NCBI RefSeq assembly: GCF_000264905.1
Contig: NW_006763141.1
Span: 1,617,512-1,681,511, forward strand
Source: Stereum hirsutum FP-91666 SS1
Taxonomy: Eukaryota; Basidiomycota; Agaricomycetes; Russulales; Stereaceae
Direction of reading: 5' to 3'
Length of the DNA stretch: 64,000 bases
The notes beneath the pieces were generated by a model. That model was not told the origin of the DNA, searched no databases, and saw only the letters and a list, made by a program, of their open reading frames with translations. Numbering within the stretch: the first letter of the stretch is position 1; each line of letters opens with the position of its first letter. Shown in pieces: positions 23,931 to 35,060 of this stretch. Made by a program: the position numbers and the translations under genes.

Positions 23931-25878
23931 GGTAGTCTGTGGTCAAAATGTCTATTGGTTAAAGCTTTATGGTTACGATTGAGAGTAGTATACCTTTTGA
24001 TCACGTCTAGCGATGTGCAAAGGCTCTAAAGACGCGATGTGATGGAGTCCTTTGCTTGTGAGAGTTGTGGGTACGAGAAATTGAATATTCGCGCGTAGCC
24101 TTCCGGAAGTTGCCGCATGCCCGTTTAGAGGAAACGCCACATGAGCCTGACGCCACACGTCTTGTCCTTTTCAACCATCTCTAGATTTTCCTCTTAGCTC
24201 CCATTTCTTCCAAACTCTACGGCCCTTTGCTCTCGCACAGTTTCTGCGTTGTCCTGATTGCGAGTGAAAACCCTGGTAAGATTCGCGGCATGATCAGCTG
24301 ATCGTGGTGAGAATTGTCTCCTTCGTTCATCCCCCAACCTCCATCATGCTCAACTCTCCACCAAACTACTCGTCCTCTCATACAAGCTCTGAGGTTCTTG
24401 CGATGAGCATCACTGCAGATCCATGTATCCATCTTGCGAACTCACTCATCCGAATCCTCCTCGCCGCCTGCTCCAACTGGGCCAACAACGCAATGTTCAC
24501 CGTCACCGTCAGGCATGACATGCATGAAAATTGACTACGTCAATCTGATCGCTGACCTGCGCACCCTCGTTCGTACCCTCCACTCCGAACTCTCAAACAC
24601 GCTTGCTTCGTCACTATCAGTCGCCGTCTCTCGTTGTCGGGACGTTCTCGAGGGGATGCACAATATGGTCGAGCGGCGATCGGATGAGCGTCATAAGTCG
24701 AGGGTGTTGTTTGGTGGACGATTATTAGTATTATGGAGGTTGAGATGATTGGGCTCTGGGATGGGTAGCCCGATGAATCAAAGGGTGCTGGGCTCTTTCG
24801 GGAGAGCTTGGTAGCGTGACTATGGAGGAAGTCGTGGTCTATCGAATACGGCTGAGCGAAGAGGTGGTGCGAATGAACGTTGCGTTGATCCAGATGATAT
24901 GTGATTGGTATGCGCTCCCATCCCCTATCTCCTGTCCCTTCGAAACTGAATGATGATAGTATGAGAGTACTCATACCCGTATCCCTTTCCGCTGCTCCGC
25001 ATCACAGGCCCACAACAGTCAAAGGTATTATCGCTCACGTCCGTCATATGCAGGACGACTACTTCTCCGTGTCAATCGGAAGAGTTATCCCATAGCTGAT
25101 GTTGTCGTCGTATGGGATGGGCTCGGCGAAGGATGTTGCGAAGATGAGGACATGCTTACAAGGCTCCTAGACCTATTAGGCAGGCGAACCGTTCCTCCTA
25201 CGAGGTGTCGGGCGGAATCGTTTTGACTAATGCGCAATGTAGGTTTGTCAGTCTCTATCAACCATTCTACCTTCATCCCCTAAACGACTCTGAATCCATT
25301 CCGAGTTATTTCTCGATTAATGCGCACGACGACGACGCAGGCAGACGAAGATATCAGACTCAGATGGAAGTCATAATGAGACCTGCGTAGAAACGCATAT
25401 ACTTACCTCACTCTGAGGCTCTTTTATCGTTCGACGAACGACAGCTTACGGATCCTTCCCTCAGGATATTACGAGCCTTGGGAGCGAGAATCCATAGCTA
25501 TGTGGCCTGTGGTTTCTCTGTGGACTTTCAGGCGTAGGAATGCCGGAATGTCCTCATGATTACAATCATGTGTCCTTGAAACTGTTGTGCACGCGAGAGG
25601 ATGAGGATGTGGGTAGTCTGGGCACTTGTACTTGTCGACGGCCTAGCCGCTGCATACGAATTTCTTAGAAGATGAAGGACTGCCTTAGCACGACGCAGTG
25701 AATACTCACCAAGTCTGTAACCCAACGGATAATAAATCATGTGAGTATCCCTAAGTATGCTCACGGCACGCTCCACTTGTTCACGACATCTAGATCTGAT
25801 ATCCTGCAGCCCAAACTCACGAAAACTACTTCTCGGATGATCAATACGGTAATTAATATTGTTGAAATGCGGTACTAA
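23931..25878. other. Intergenic region, no gene recognised
   Basis: This holds the promoter of the ribosomal protein gene and several short open frames (for example 24434-24748 and 24901-25095 on plus, 25528-25776 on minus). None has a recognisable domain or consistent exon structure. A short gene around 24340-24750 cannot be excluded: its frame SLSVAVSRCRDVLEGMHNMV looks helical. I do not support one. Confidence 0.4.
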
Positions 25879-27342
25879 TCACTCTTCATTCAAGTCAGAA
25901 TGATACGTCGGTGGACTCGTACCCCCGAATGGGACCCCCAACCCAGCCGCGTCCATCCGCGCCCTCAACATTCCCACCTCCCGTACTAGATGGTCAATAT
26001 CATAGCTCTGTGACGATATTGCTCTGCCAAATCCTTCGTCGACCGAGCGTGAGGGTGAGGCAGAGGTTGGTGCATCATTGACAGACGTTGACTGTGACTC
26101 TGGTGATAACGGTGAATTGATGTTTTCGCTCTGAGGATTTGGATGTCGCGGAGATTGTTCCGTAGATAATTCGGGAGTAGGGGCTGGGATCCATACCACA
26201 GTTGTGCAAAAAAAAAAAAAGAGCACAAGCAGTTAGGCAGAATGGTCCCGGAGAAAACGACGTACTCGCAGGCACGGACAGAACAAGTTCTGCGTCTGGA
26301 AAGAAAGGCTCTTTCTCTCGTCTCTGCGTTGATCCCATACGGGTATCCTGTCCTGAGTTCGGCTGGCTCACAAGAGTCTGACTCCCCATCGTCGCAATGT
26401 CTGAAACTTGCGTGCCCTCTGCGGCCGAGCCGTGACGCACTAAAGTCAGGACGGAATCCTGGGAAGGGGCGGCCACAGCCGTAGTGATCGTTTATACCTT
26501 TTGTCCGACCTCGTATTTTACGACGACGGAGGCGCCATATGCATACGGCGGTGAGCATAGTGACTATTCCTACGGCCCCTCCCACTGCCCCTCCTATTAT
26601 TTGTGCTGGAGTCGGGTGATGTTGGGAGGAATGATCGGATGGTGCATTCGCAGAATTTGTGGTGTGCGGTGAGCTGGTCGTGAATGTATTATTTGAGGAA
26701 ACGAGTGATGAGGACGATTGTGCTGAGTGCACGATTCAATAAACGGATGCAAGGAATGCGAGAATTATTCACCGTGACTATCAGTCGATGTCTGTTCGAC
26801 AGACGTGAGGCTTTCCGTGACCGACGCTGTCGATAATGGTGAAGAAGTCGACGAAACAGTTGTAGCTGAAAACGATATCGCTGATGCTTTGAATGTGGCC
26901 GTAACTTCAGGCTAGAGAGTGACTACTCACATGAAAGGCTCGAAGATGACGCGGGCTCAGAAGTAACGCCTATCGATCCTGATCCTGATCCTAGACAGCT
27001 AGCATCCGATCCGCTTTTGACAACCTCGTTCGTTTGTGCCTCTGCCCCCGTCTCATCACTGATGCTGATAGTTACCTCGTTTCCAGCAGGTACATTGACA
27101 CTCCACGTAAATGGCGAAGTTTGTTGACCGAGGTTATCATTGTTCGGGCCTCCTGAATCGCCAGAGGTGTTCTGCGAAACGATGGTCAAGAAAGTGTCTC
27201 CGCTTCCTCCACTCCAAGAGATCTGAATGGGCTGGCACTCTACGACACTCGACGAAATGTTTATTGAGAGAGCGCAGTGACAAGCAGTGATGAAGAGCCC
27301 GAGTATAAAAAGTGTGGCTCGCATCATGATGCCGAGGGTCAA
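25879..27342 (-). CDS. Secreted/single-pass membrane protein with conserved LVREVG tail
   Basis: Five exons: 26931-27342, 26773-26865, 26498-26722, 26266-26439 and 25879-26183, all joined in phase 1, giving 402 residues (start may be 12-18 bases downstream at tandem Met codons). A signal peptide (RATLFILGLFITACHCAL) precedes an ectodomain with VVECQPIQISWSGGSGDTF, a Ser/Thr-rich linker, a Gly-rich transmembrane helix (QIIGGAVGGAVGIVTMLTAV) and the basic stop WRLRRRKIRGR. The cytoplasmic tail carries YDIDHLVREVGMLRARMDAA then GTSPPTYHSD. The C-terminal motif and the VEC-SWSGG ectodomain block are shared with genes at 18747, 30711 and 57660. Uniform phase-1 introns suggest module-like exons. 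A cell-surface role is inferred. Confidence 0.75.
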
Positions 27343-28102
27343 GGTCGGTATGGCCCACCTCTGGAAGAGAGTGAAAGCTAAGATGGAAGTTCATAAGCCA
27401 TTGATGGAGTGGAGGCTGAGATATAGTCCAGTTTTCGCCTGTGAGTATGGGCCATGATTAGCACCACATAGTCTCTGATATAGAATCTTGGCGGGAGTAT
27501 CCACCTAGTACCGTGACATAGAGTGCACATCAAGAACCTCTGCAGCAAAGATGATAGTTACGGCAGCCTTTGTGGAAGAAATTTGTCGACGTGACTGTTC
27601 AAGACCATAGAATACTGCATCTGAATTGTCGGTTTCATGTGAACGAATTTGAGAGACGTTTGTACTGCTGAAATCCAGTTTCTAAGATAATAGATTATCC
27701 AGTTATAGCTCAGTGTACGCAAGAACACAACAGTCTTCTGATAAATCTCATCAGAAGACGCATCTTTGTCAAACCGACTATTTCAGGCGACATGCCACGA
27801 CTCAGCTCTCATAGTCGCGCTATGATCTCCTGCCCAGAATAGTCTATCAAAGATTCAATCAAGAAGTGAACCAGGAGAAGAGAAACATGATATTGACAGA
27901 GGCACGAGACATCCTGAGTCTGGGTGCAAAGATATACCAAGAGGAAGAAACGGCCGAGTGACGCGATAAAGACCTGCGATTATCCAGCTACTTGACCGGT
28001 CACAGAAAGGTCGAATGATACTATCTGTATGAGAACGGCACTCAGTAGCAGCCCTGATGATGTCTTCAGAAAACAGATGGAAACGCGCGGCACACCTGGA
28101 TG
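27343..28102. other. Intergenic region, no gene seen
   Basis: This is the upstream region of the membrane protein gene (minus) and the 3' flank of the MYND-finger gene. A CTTCTGATGAGATTT/AAATCTCATCAGAAG inverted repeat (near 27734-27760) could form a small hairpin. No open frame is supported. Confidence 0.4.
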
Positions 28103-30292
28103 CTAAGATGGGGATATCGGAAATCTGAAGGGCATGGCGATACCCTCTATTTGGCGAGACTCTTGAGGGTTATGGCCGCTGATGCCGGGAAGCCGCAAAT
28201 CGCATATGAGACGATGCTCAGCCCAGTCCCTGTGAACAATGAAAGTGATGGTCAGGACATCTGCAACGAAGCGATAGCGGAAAAGACATGGATAATCATT
28301 ACAGTTTCTGGGATTCCGAGCCGCAGTACTCTGTCGTTTTACACGCCTTGCATTTTGCGGTCCTGCGTTTCTTACACCCTTGCCGTTCGCACTCCTTCGT
28401 TACTTGACAGTAATACCGGAGTACGTCGAACAAAAGCCATGGTCGCATGTACTTTGTCACTTCGGTTTCAGGTAGGCTGGGAGGAAGAACCGTGCGTGGG
28501 AAATACCGCGGGGGTGAAGGCTTCCCTGGACCGACATACGAGGTATCAAGAAGAGCCCGGAGGGATCGAGGCCTGGGAAGTTGTCGTCGGATGCATGGGA
28601 GCACGGAAGGGTCCATTTTTACTAGGCCGACGACATTAGACAATATGCGGGTTATATGGCCTAGGAGAGGCGAATGTGAACACGTTTGGTTAAAGACTCA
28701 TTAGTTGCGATGACAGAGAGGTAACTAGTCAACTGAATCTGCAAATGAAGAAAGCGAGCACTGACCAGATGCTGGGACTGAACCACAGTACGGAAGGACC
28801 TCGTCCAAGACATCAAAAAATCCCGCCCGCACCAGGACACGAAAATAGCCCGATGTCTCCTTACGAATTCTCAGTTCCGGACACCCAAGGATAGCCGAAA
28901 TAACTTGCAATATAGAGTACAAAAGGTCGGTGGCGGAAGGCGATGGTGAATGCAAAGGGCTACCACGCGCCACATCATGTAGAAGTTGGAACATACTTCT
29001 CCAGAAACCCTTCGCGTGTATCAAAGTACGCACAAAGTCTGGCTCGTCGGTGACATGAAGCTCCAGTATGGACGATCCATACTCATATAATAAGTAAAGC
29101 ATATCGATGGTTTTGCTGTGGCAGTTCCGACCGTGAAGATGAGCAAAGGACCATTGGAACTTGGCGAGGACATGCCGAAAGCTTCCAGCGCCCAGAAGAA
29201 TATCCTTAAAGAGCTTTTGAGCAGTAACCTGTCCGCGAGGCGAGCGGGATTGAACTTCAACTTGATCATATGCTGCTAGCAAGAACGGATCAAGCATGTG
29301 AAAGTCTACTGAGCCGGCTGAATGCATCCAGTATCGTGTTACGAGGCTGTGTGGTGAGATCCTCGTCGGAGCGCAACGTCTAGCAACGCATAAATCAGTT
29401 GCAATCCAGCCGTTTTCGCAGACCTGAGATAAAAGTAGAACCTTGATGAATGCCCCATCTTTGGTTACAGTACAGATCACATTGACGATCCCTGTGATGA
29501 GAGTTCGCTCATCTACAATAGCGTCATAAGAAACACCAAGGTCAATCCAGAGCTATGTAGACCTTCGTGAGCGCCATGCCAATGAGGAAGAAGTTATGGA
29601 CCTGGGGAAGGACGGACTTACACGTAGCATCATATTGTGCCAGTGCGTGAGAATGGCAGATATAGCCAGTTTATCTGCTGATCGAGGGCGATGACAGATG
29701 TACGCACATATTTGCGCTAGCAGCTTCAGAGGTACGTAGTATAACGAGTGGACCTAATGCACAGAGATCCCTCGCAATATTAGAAAATAGTTGAAGATTC
29801 AAGATATTTACCACTAACCTTCCGTAGTTCATGCGGCGAGGTCGGCAAAACAGCATACGTATAAGAGTCCAGCGTCTGACGCGAGCCGCTCACACATTCG
29901 CATAGCCTGTCGACTATTCCTGCACGAACGAGCCCATGCCACGTGGAGGCCTTGTCGGGTGATTTTATGGCAATAGTTATGCAGCGCTCCACTGGGGATA
30001 TGTCCTGCATTTCTAGGATGAAAATGGTCAAGATATCGGAGGACGACGGAAGAATGCGTACTCTGCGTGTGTCTCCCCATTTGTTCGTCTGCTCAACCGG
30101 CGAACCAGGGTGTAGATCAAAGACATCTACGAGCCTCTGAGGATTGTTTTCCAACAGCCGTTCCCACTTCTCATTCAGTTCGGGAGGGTAATCAGAGAAC
30201 CTCTCGTCCATCAATTGGAGTGATGAAGGTGCGTTGTAGACTGGTCGCCAGTGGTCGTTATGTTGAAGAAAAGTTCGCTTCCGACCCGGCAT
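28103..30292 (-). CDS. MYND-type zinc-finger protein
   Basis: Five exons: 29819-30292, 29622-29753, 28766-29552, 28303-28660 and 28103-28229, giving 625 residues with matching phases. The first about 550 residues are helical, with no domain I can name (for example DRLCECVSG, LLAQICAYICHRPRSADKLA, LLYEYGSSILELHVTDEPDF); they resemble the ARM-like N-terminal regions of basidiomycete MYND proteins. The C-terminal finger has CERQGC, then KCKACKTTEYCGSESQK, and after the last intron DWAEHRLIC, supplying the Cys/His set of a MYND domain, which usually mediates protein-protein contacts. This expanded family in Agaricomycetes is largely uncharacterised. The start codon lies just inside the loop of inverted duplication 2, about 40 bases from the right arm. 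Confidence 0.82.
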
Positions 30293-30710
30293 TCTCCGAG
30301 AGGCGCCAGGCGTGTCGTGCCACTCCGTTTGCTATTGGCAACAATCTTTACGGTTGTAACGACGTGCACTACAACTACTCTTAGGTATGGCTGCCTATGG
30401 AGCTTTGTATGGAGCTCTCCTTCACGCCATCTTGATAGTCGTCATCGTCACTTTCGCACACCTGTTGGTCTGCGTCCAAACGACGTTCTCGGTGGTCTTT
30501 GTGACAAGTGAACACTTTTTCGATTTCTCGTCTACGTTTGATGGAATCACGCCAGCTGATATGCATTTTACAGTACTTACTGTTAGACACAGCGGCGACG
30601 GCCAAAACTGTCTGCTATATTTTGGTCAGTACACTACACTGATGCGTTTCTCTTGCGTTTCTCGCTACTCTATCATATACTTCCCCACAACTTGAATTAA
30701 CAACCTTGAG

Positions 30711-31916
30711 GTGCTCATAGTGAATTCTATGAGCTTCACAACCATCGCCCTGCTTCTCTTCCTCAATGGCGCACTCGCTAACTTCACCGTCACCTTTGCA
30801 CCTACCTCCGTCATCGAATGTCAGGAACTTGAAGTATCCTGGACGGGAGGCGACGGAGCGCTGACGTTCTGGTCCACTCCCGATATCGAATAACGCCACG
30901 ATTACTATCACAGACTTGGGAGAGCAGAGCTCCCCATTTCATTGGCCTGCGGTGAACATCCCCTCCGGCACAGCCGTAACCATCATTATCCAACCCTCTA
31001 CGTCGGATCTCTCGTCGACCTCGGGCGATACTTTGTTCGTTGTCGGTACCGGTTCGGATACGAGTTGTCTGCCGCAGGCGACATCGAGCAACTCCACGTC
31101 TTTGAATACGAGCCGGACTCGAATTTCATCTTCTACTTCGACGTCCATTGGCCCACACAACGAAGACGGTCTGTGGGACTCCCGCTATTTCCACCACGAT
31201 CCTGCTACTGATATAATATTCTTCCTTTACATAATTCTATAGGAGTTACATCTTCAACCACACAAACCGGGATCTCACGCATCATCGTCATAGAATCCGT
31301 CCTGGTAGCAATAATCGCAACTACTCTAGTCATCCTCCTCATCCACACTGCCTTGCATTATCGTAAACAAAGAGCCAGACGACGACCCAAGCCCAATTCA
31401 CCACCCTCGCATTCCGCAGATAGAATCGACCCGTTTATGGACCCGGCTGGAGGTGGTCAAGCACCACCTGCGCGGACATCAGCCGAAGTTAACAATGCGC
31501 CTAGCGAGTCTGAATCCGTGCTCGCGATGGCCGGAAGCTTCTTTTCGACAAGGATCTCGACAACGCGAAGTACGAATACAGACGCCAACCCAACGCGACT
31601 GGCACCTCCGCCGAAGAAAGCGCGTCGAGAGAGGGGACATCGGAGCACTGAGACCATGAACCCAATGGTCGAAAACACGGAGCAGCCACCTCGAGAAGTA
31701 TCAGCTCGTGATGGAGAGGGAGAGGGAGAAGGAGAAGGGCAGGGACATGATATTCACTATCTGGTACGGGAGATGGGGAGGCTGAAGGCGAGGTTAGACG
31801 CGCTCACTTCTGCGCAGGGTAACGTTGGGTCATCGAATAGGACGGAGAATGGTTCTGAGAACCTCAGTACGAAACCACCGACGTATCGTTCACGGACTGG
31901 GGGATCTGAATAATAA
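30711..31916 (+). pseudogene. Frameshifted copy of the single-pass membrane protein gene
   Basis: It is close to the gene at 18747-19954 throughout: signal peptide, VIECQELEVSWTGGDGALTF, Ser/Thr-rich region, transmembrane helix, basic stop-transfer region and the tail DIHYLVREMGRLKARLDAL. Near 30886-30893 the left copy reads GATATATTGGCGAATAAC while this copy reads GATATCGAATAAC, a net loss of several bases. That moves the frame and creates an immediate stop after about 60 codons. The rest of the ectodomain (from about 30895) continues in another frame and remains open to the intron near 31165-31243. A short exon rearrangement or sequencing error could also explain this, but pseudogenisation is the simplest reading. 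Confidence 0.7.
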
Positions 31917-32636
31917 TAATACTTTTTATTTTGTACGGGAGTGAGGGCGGGATCGTCGAGCAGTGGAAGATGTGGCTGATTGTGGGTCTATCCACGTTAG
32001 ATCTTCGGCGGCACCTTCGAAACAATCGATGGGTTATGGTAGGGGCGACACGAAACTATATTGAGACAATAGCTGAGAAGTGAAAGCTCCAAGCATGTCG
32101 ACTCTGCTGCCCAAGCTGCTACACTTCTGTAATTTTCTGCAATTTAGTCTCGACAAAATTGAGGAAAGAGATCGAAATTTACCGATGCTGCCTCGTTTCC
32201 ATGTCGATCCTTGAAGACGTTATGCTACGATCGGAGGCGTGCCGAACGAGGTACCGTCCAGTCATGACATTGGCACAAGTCACCACTACTGTACATATGG
32301 AGAACAAAGCACAGACGTCGGCACGTTCGACGAAAGGAGGGCAGGATCGTTCCAGCCGTTCATTTCGTCCGATCAGCGCAGGCAGGTCCATATTTTGGGA
32401 ACGTGTCAGTGACACCGCAGTCGTTTCGTCCTTTGTTCGCACGGCGCATGATTACGTTGTCGCGAAAGCCCTTTCAACAAACAAAGGACGGTCTAACCAA
32501 ATCGGGATACGAAACCTTTTGTCCGTGAAATCTTTCTGAACGCGTCTACGTAACCACGGCGTCCCCTTGCATGGCATTCAAAGGGCTCCGGACACGAGGG
32601 GAGGAATCCAAACGAGTCAAAGGGATCAGAAATCAG

Positions 32637-32642
32637 TTATAA
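32637..32642 (+). promoter_or_regulatory. TATA-like box of zinc-finger paralog 4
   Basis: TTATAAGG at 107-112 bases upstream of the ATG at 32749, equivalent to the TTATAA boxes of paralogs 2 and 3. A TACGTAA element at 32547-32553 corresponds to the upstream block of the other paralogs, although the ATGAAAGG part has decayed here. Confidence 0.5.
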
Positions 32643-32748
32643 GGTGTCCGTCTACAGGAAAATCTCCAAACAACTCTGCCCTCAGTGCGCTCAACTTCAT
32701 TCGTCTCAACCATCCCTACTTTGACTCTACAAGCCTTCGGTCATCGAC

Positions 32749-34429
32749 ATGAACTACACCGCGACAGGCCAAGCTTACATCGACTGGTACATTGTCGCAG
32801 GCACGATAGGATCGTTCTTGGACAGACTATACAAGAACCCGCAACAGCAACCGACGGCACAAGAACATCCCGAGACAGTTTCGGTAAGTCTTGACCATCC
32901 TTGTTGTGTGTCTCAGCTTCTCATATCGTCTGGTCGTGTAGTATACCCTGTTGCCGAGACTCGACCAGTCGAACGGGACACGTGCGGCCAGGGACTGGAC
33001 TGGTTCATTTCCCACGACCTCCGACACACTGACAACCACCGCCGACTTCACTGCTCAAACCGAGGACGAGAGTCCTCACACCATCGAGCCCCCCATGTCG
33101 TCCGCTATGCCCTTTGTCCCTACCCCCGTCTCTGCCGCAGTGACCCATCAAGAGTCAGACGAGCGACTCTACGTGACCCCAGGCCTGGATCTCCCGTCTT
33201 CGAACCCGTCTATGGCTTCCACTGGTCTTTCGACACCGACTCCCTACGATCTCGAGCTCTTCGATGTCATACCGCGCCTCTCTGGCAATGGCAAGGCCCT
33301 CATGCCCCCTCTTGATTCGACTACGTTCACAGGTTCAGGAGCATCCCTGAGGGATCCTACAATGCGCCTCCCCACATTCTCGAGCCTGCCGTCTTCGACC
33401 ATGGGTTCTATGGATGTTACCTCAGCAAACTTGTATCAGCCCTCTGAGCGTGGCAAAGGGAAACGTCGAATGATCGATCCCTCCAGCGACATCGACAGAC
33501 ACATCACGTCTCCTGACTCGTTCGCGTTTCCCTTGGGCTGCTCTATCTCGGCGCCATCTGGTCTTCTTGACTTCCCACTCCTTGACATACCACCAGGCGA
33601 CTCTGATCAGTCTCTTGGCTTCGAGGACGATCCTTGGTTCGCGGAAACGGCGCTTCAGCTGCTCACGCCGGATGACGAACTTTATGTCCGAGCATTGGAG
33701 TTTGCCACAGCCAGGAACAAGAGGCAGAGGTCCCCGTCGCTCGATACCAGCGATCTCAGGAGTCGCAAGAAGGCAAAGATGACGACCGACGACGACGACA
33801 ATTTGGAGCCTCACGGTCACGAAGACACAGTACGCTGGACCACTCCGGTGGTCCAGCCCAACAAACAATTAGAACAGGGGGCATTCGCCTACGAGGATGT
33901 TCCCCCACAACGCGACGTACCCCGTTTTCTACCTGCTGCCGAAGCTGGACCTGCGGAGGGCTCTAGCACCAGCGGCAAGGAGAGGGTACCCTGCCCGATC
34001 CCGTCTTGCTCTATGACTTTTGCCTGCCAGAGGACCGCCTGGCGGCACGTGGCCACTAACAGAAACCACAGCGGCGTCCGGTCAGAGCCTGGCTGGGAAG
34101 TCCGTTATGGCATTCCGCTGAACACTCAGCGGCTGAGGATTAGGTGCCCTTATATAGGGTGCGAACGCCACAACAGGAAGCGAGGTCTGCGAAGCGACGA
34201 AATGAACAATCATATGCGCGATGTTCATCGCGTGGGCGTGGAGACGTGGAAGAAGAGGGTGGCTACGCTCATAAGGAGGAGGCAGTTGGCGGGAACATGG
34301 ACGGCGGAGGACGAAGTTAGCACGGAGTGGGAGTATGAGGCGGAGGTGACGAACTTTCAGGAATTGTCGAGCGATGTTGTTGACAAAGACCTGGTCGCTT
34401 GGTCCGGCAAGTACGTCTGGATTGTTTAA
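32749..34429 (+). CDS. Two-finger C2H2-like zinc-finger protein, paralog 4
   Basis: Two exons, 32749-32883 and 32942-34429, giving 540 residues. The 45-residue first exon is almost identical to that of paralog 3, and the phase-0 intron sits at the same codon. Fingers: CPIPSCSMTFACQRTAWRH from about residue 394, and CPYIGCERH from about residue 447 with a closing HMRDVH. The tail RVATLIRRRQLAGTWTAEDE and FQELSSDVVDKDLVAWSGKY is nearly unchanged from paralog 3. The N-terminal Ser/Pro-rich half differs more, with an indel of roughly 8 residues. It appears intact, so both arms of the duplication may express a protein. DNA binding is inferred. Confidence 0.85.
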
Positions 34430-34849
34430 AGGCTGTACGCTATAGAGAGTCTTGGGTAAATCTCGCGATACTGAATTGGACAGACGATGCGCTTACGATT
34501 TCCATGTTACAAACACGAAATTCTCTTCTCCCATTTTATCTTGGCCTTTGAATCGCATCTATGTCTTGCAACTGTATATATTACCGTCGCCGATATATTT
34601 TAGTACCATGAAGAAAGTATCAGTTCCACAAGAACGAATGAGATCAACGAGATCGAGACGAACGGTCGTCGAGCGGAGGCCCTGATCGCCACAGTGGCGT
34701 CACCCCGGACAGATCGATAGAGCAGGCCATCTAGAAAGTTCGGTGTGATGAATGCCTGTCTGCCGAGTAGAACCCGTTATAACCATTCAGCGAAAGATGA
34801 ACGGCATAAGAGAGGTGAGATGCTGCACCGTGTTGGCATACTGCCCGAC

Positions 34850-35060
34850 CTCGAGGGAACAGCAAGACATGCGAGTAAGAAAACTGATGCTCTCCACGAG
34901 CTCAGCAGTCACTTTGAGTTTCTCCAAGTGGCGACGAGTCCAGTAACTCATACATCGTCAAAGAACCGGAGGCATGGCAGTGAGTAGCCAGGACAGATCG
35001 CAGTGATTCTTGTTGGATTCTGGTGACAGCGCGCACATCGCAGCGGTAGACGTACTTGAT
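34850..35060. repeat. Dispersed repeat, copy 1
   Basis: This segment matches 38125-38330 on the same strand. Shared strings include GAACCGGAG, CTCCAAGTGGCGACGAGT versus CTCCGAGTGGCGGTGACT, and CAGTAACTCATACATCGTCAAAGAACCGG versus CAGTAACTTATATCGTCGAAGAACCGG. Neither copy is clearly coding. Together they bracket the seven-helix gene at 36206. Confidence 0.55.

Larger units (their letters stand above)
30330..34745. repeat. Right arm of inverted duplication 2
   Basis: Inverted copy of 15840-20390. It carries a frameshifted membrane protein gene (30711), the shared promoter region and zinc-finger paralog 4. The inner limit lies near the CAACGACGTGCACTACAACT string, which matches the reverse complement of about 20295-20315. 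The outer limit is near CAGGCCATCTAGAAAG at 34724-34739, matching about 15853-15868. Confidence 0.88.

Noticed and set aside
26209..26222. Run of A as a possible poly(A) insertion of a retroelement
   Set aside because: On the minus strand it is a T-run within the pyrimidine tract of the last intron of the membrane protein gene, which ends in CCCAG; no target duplication is visible.
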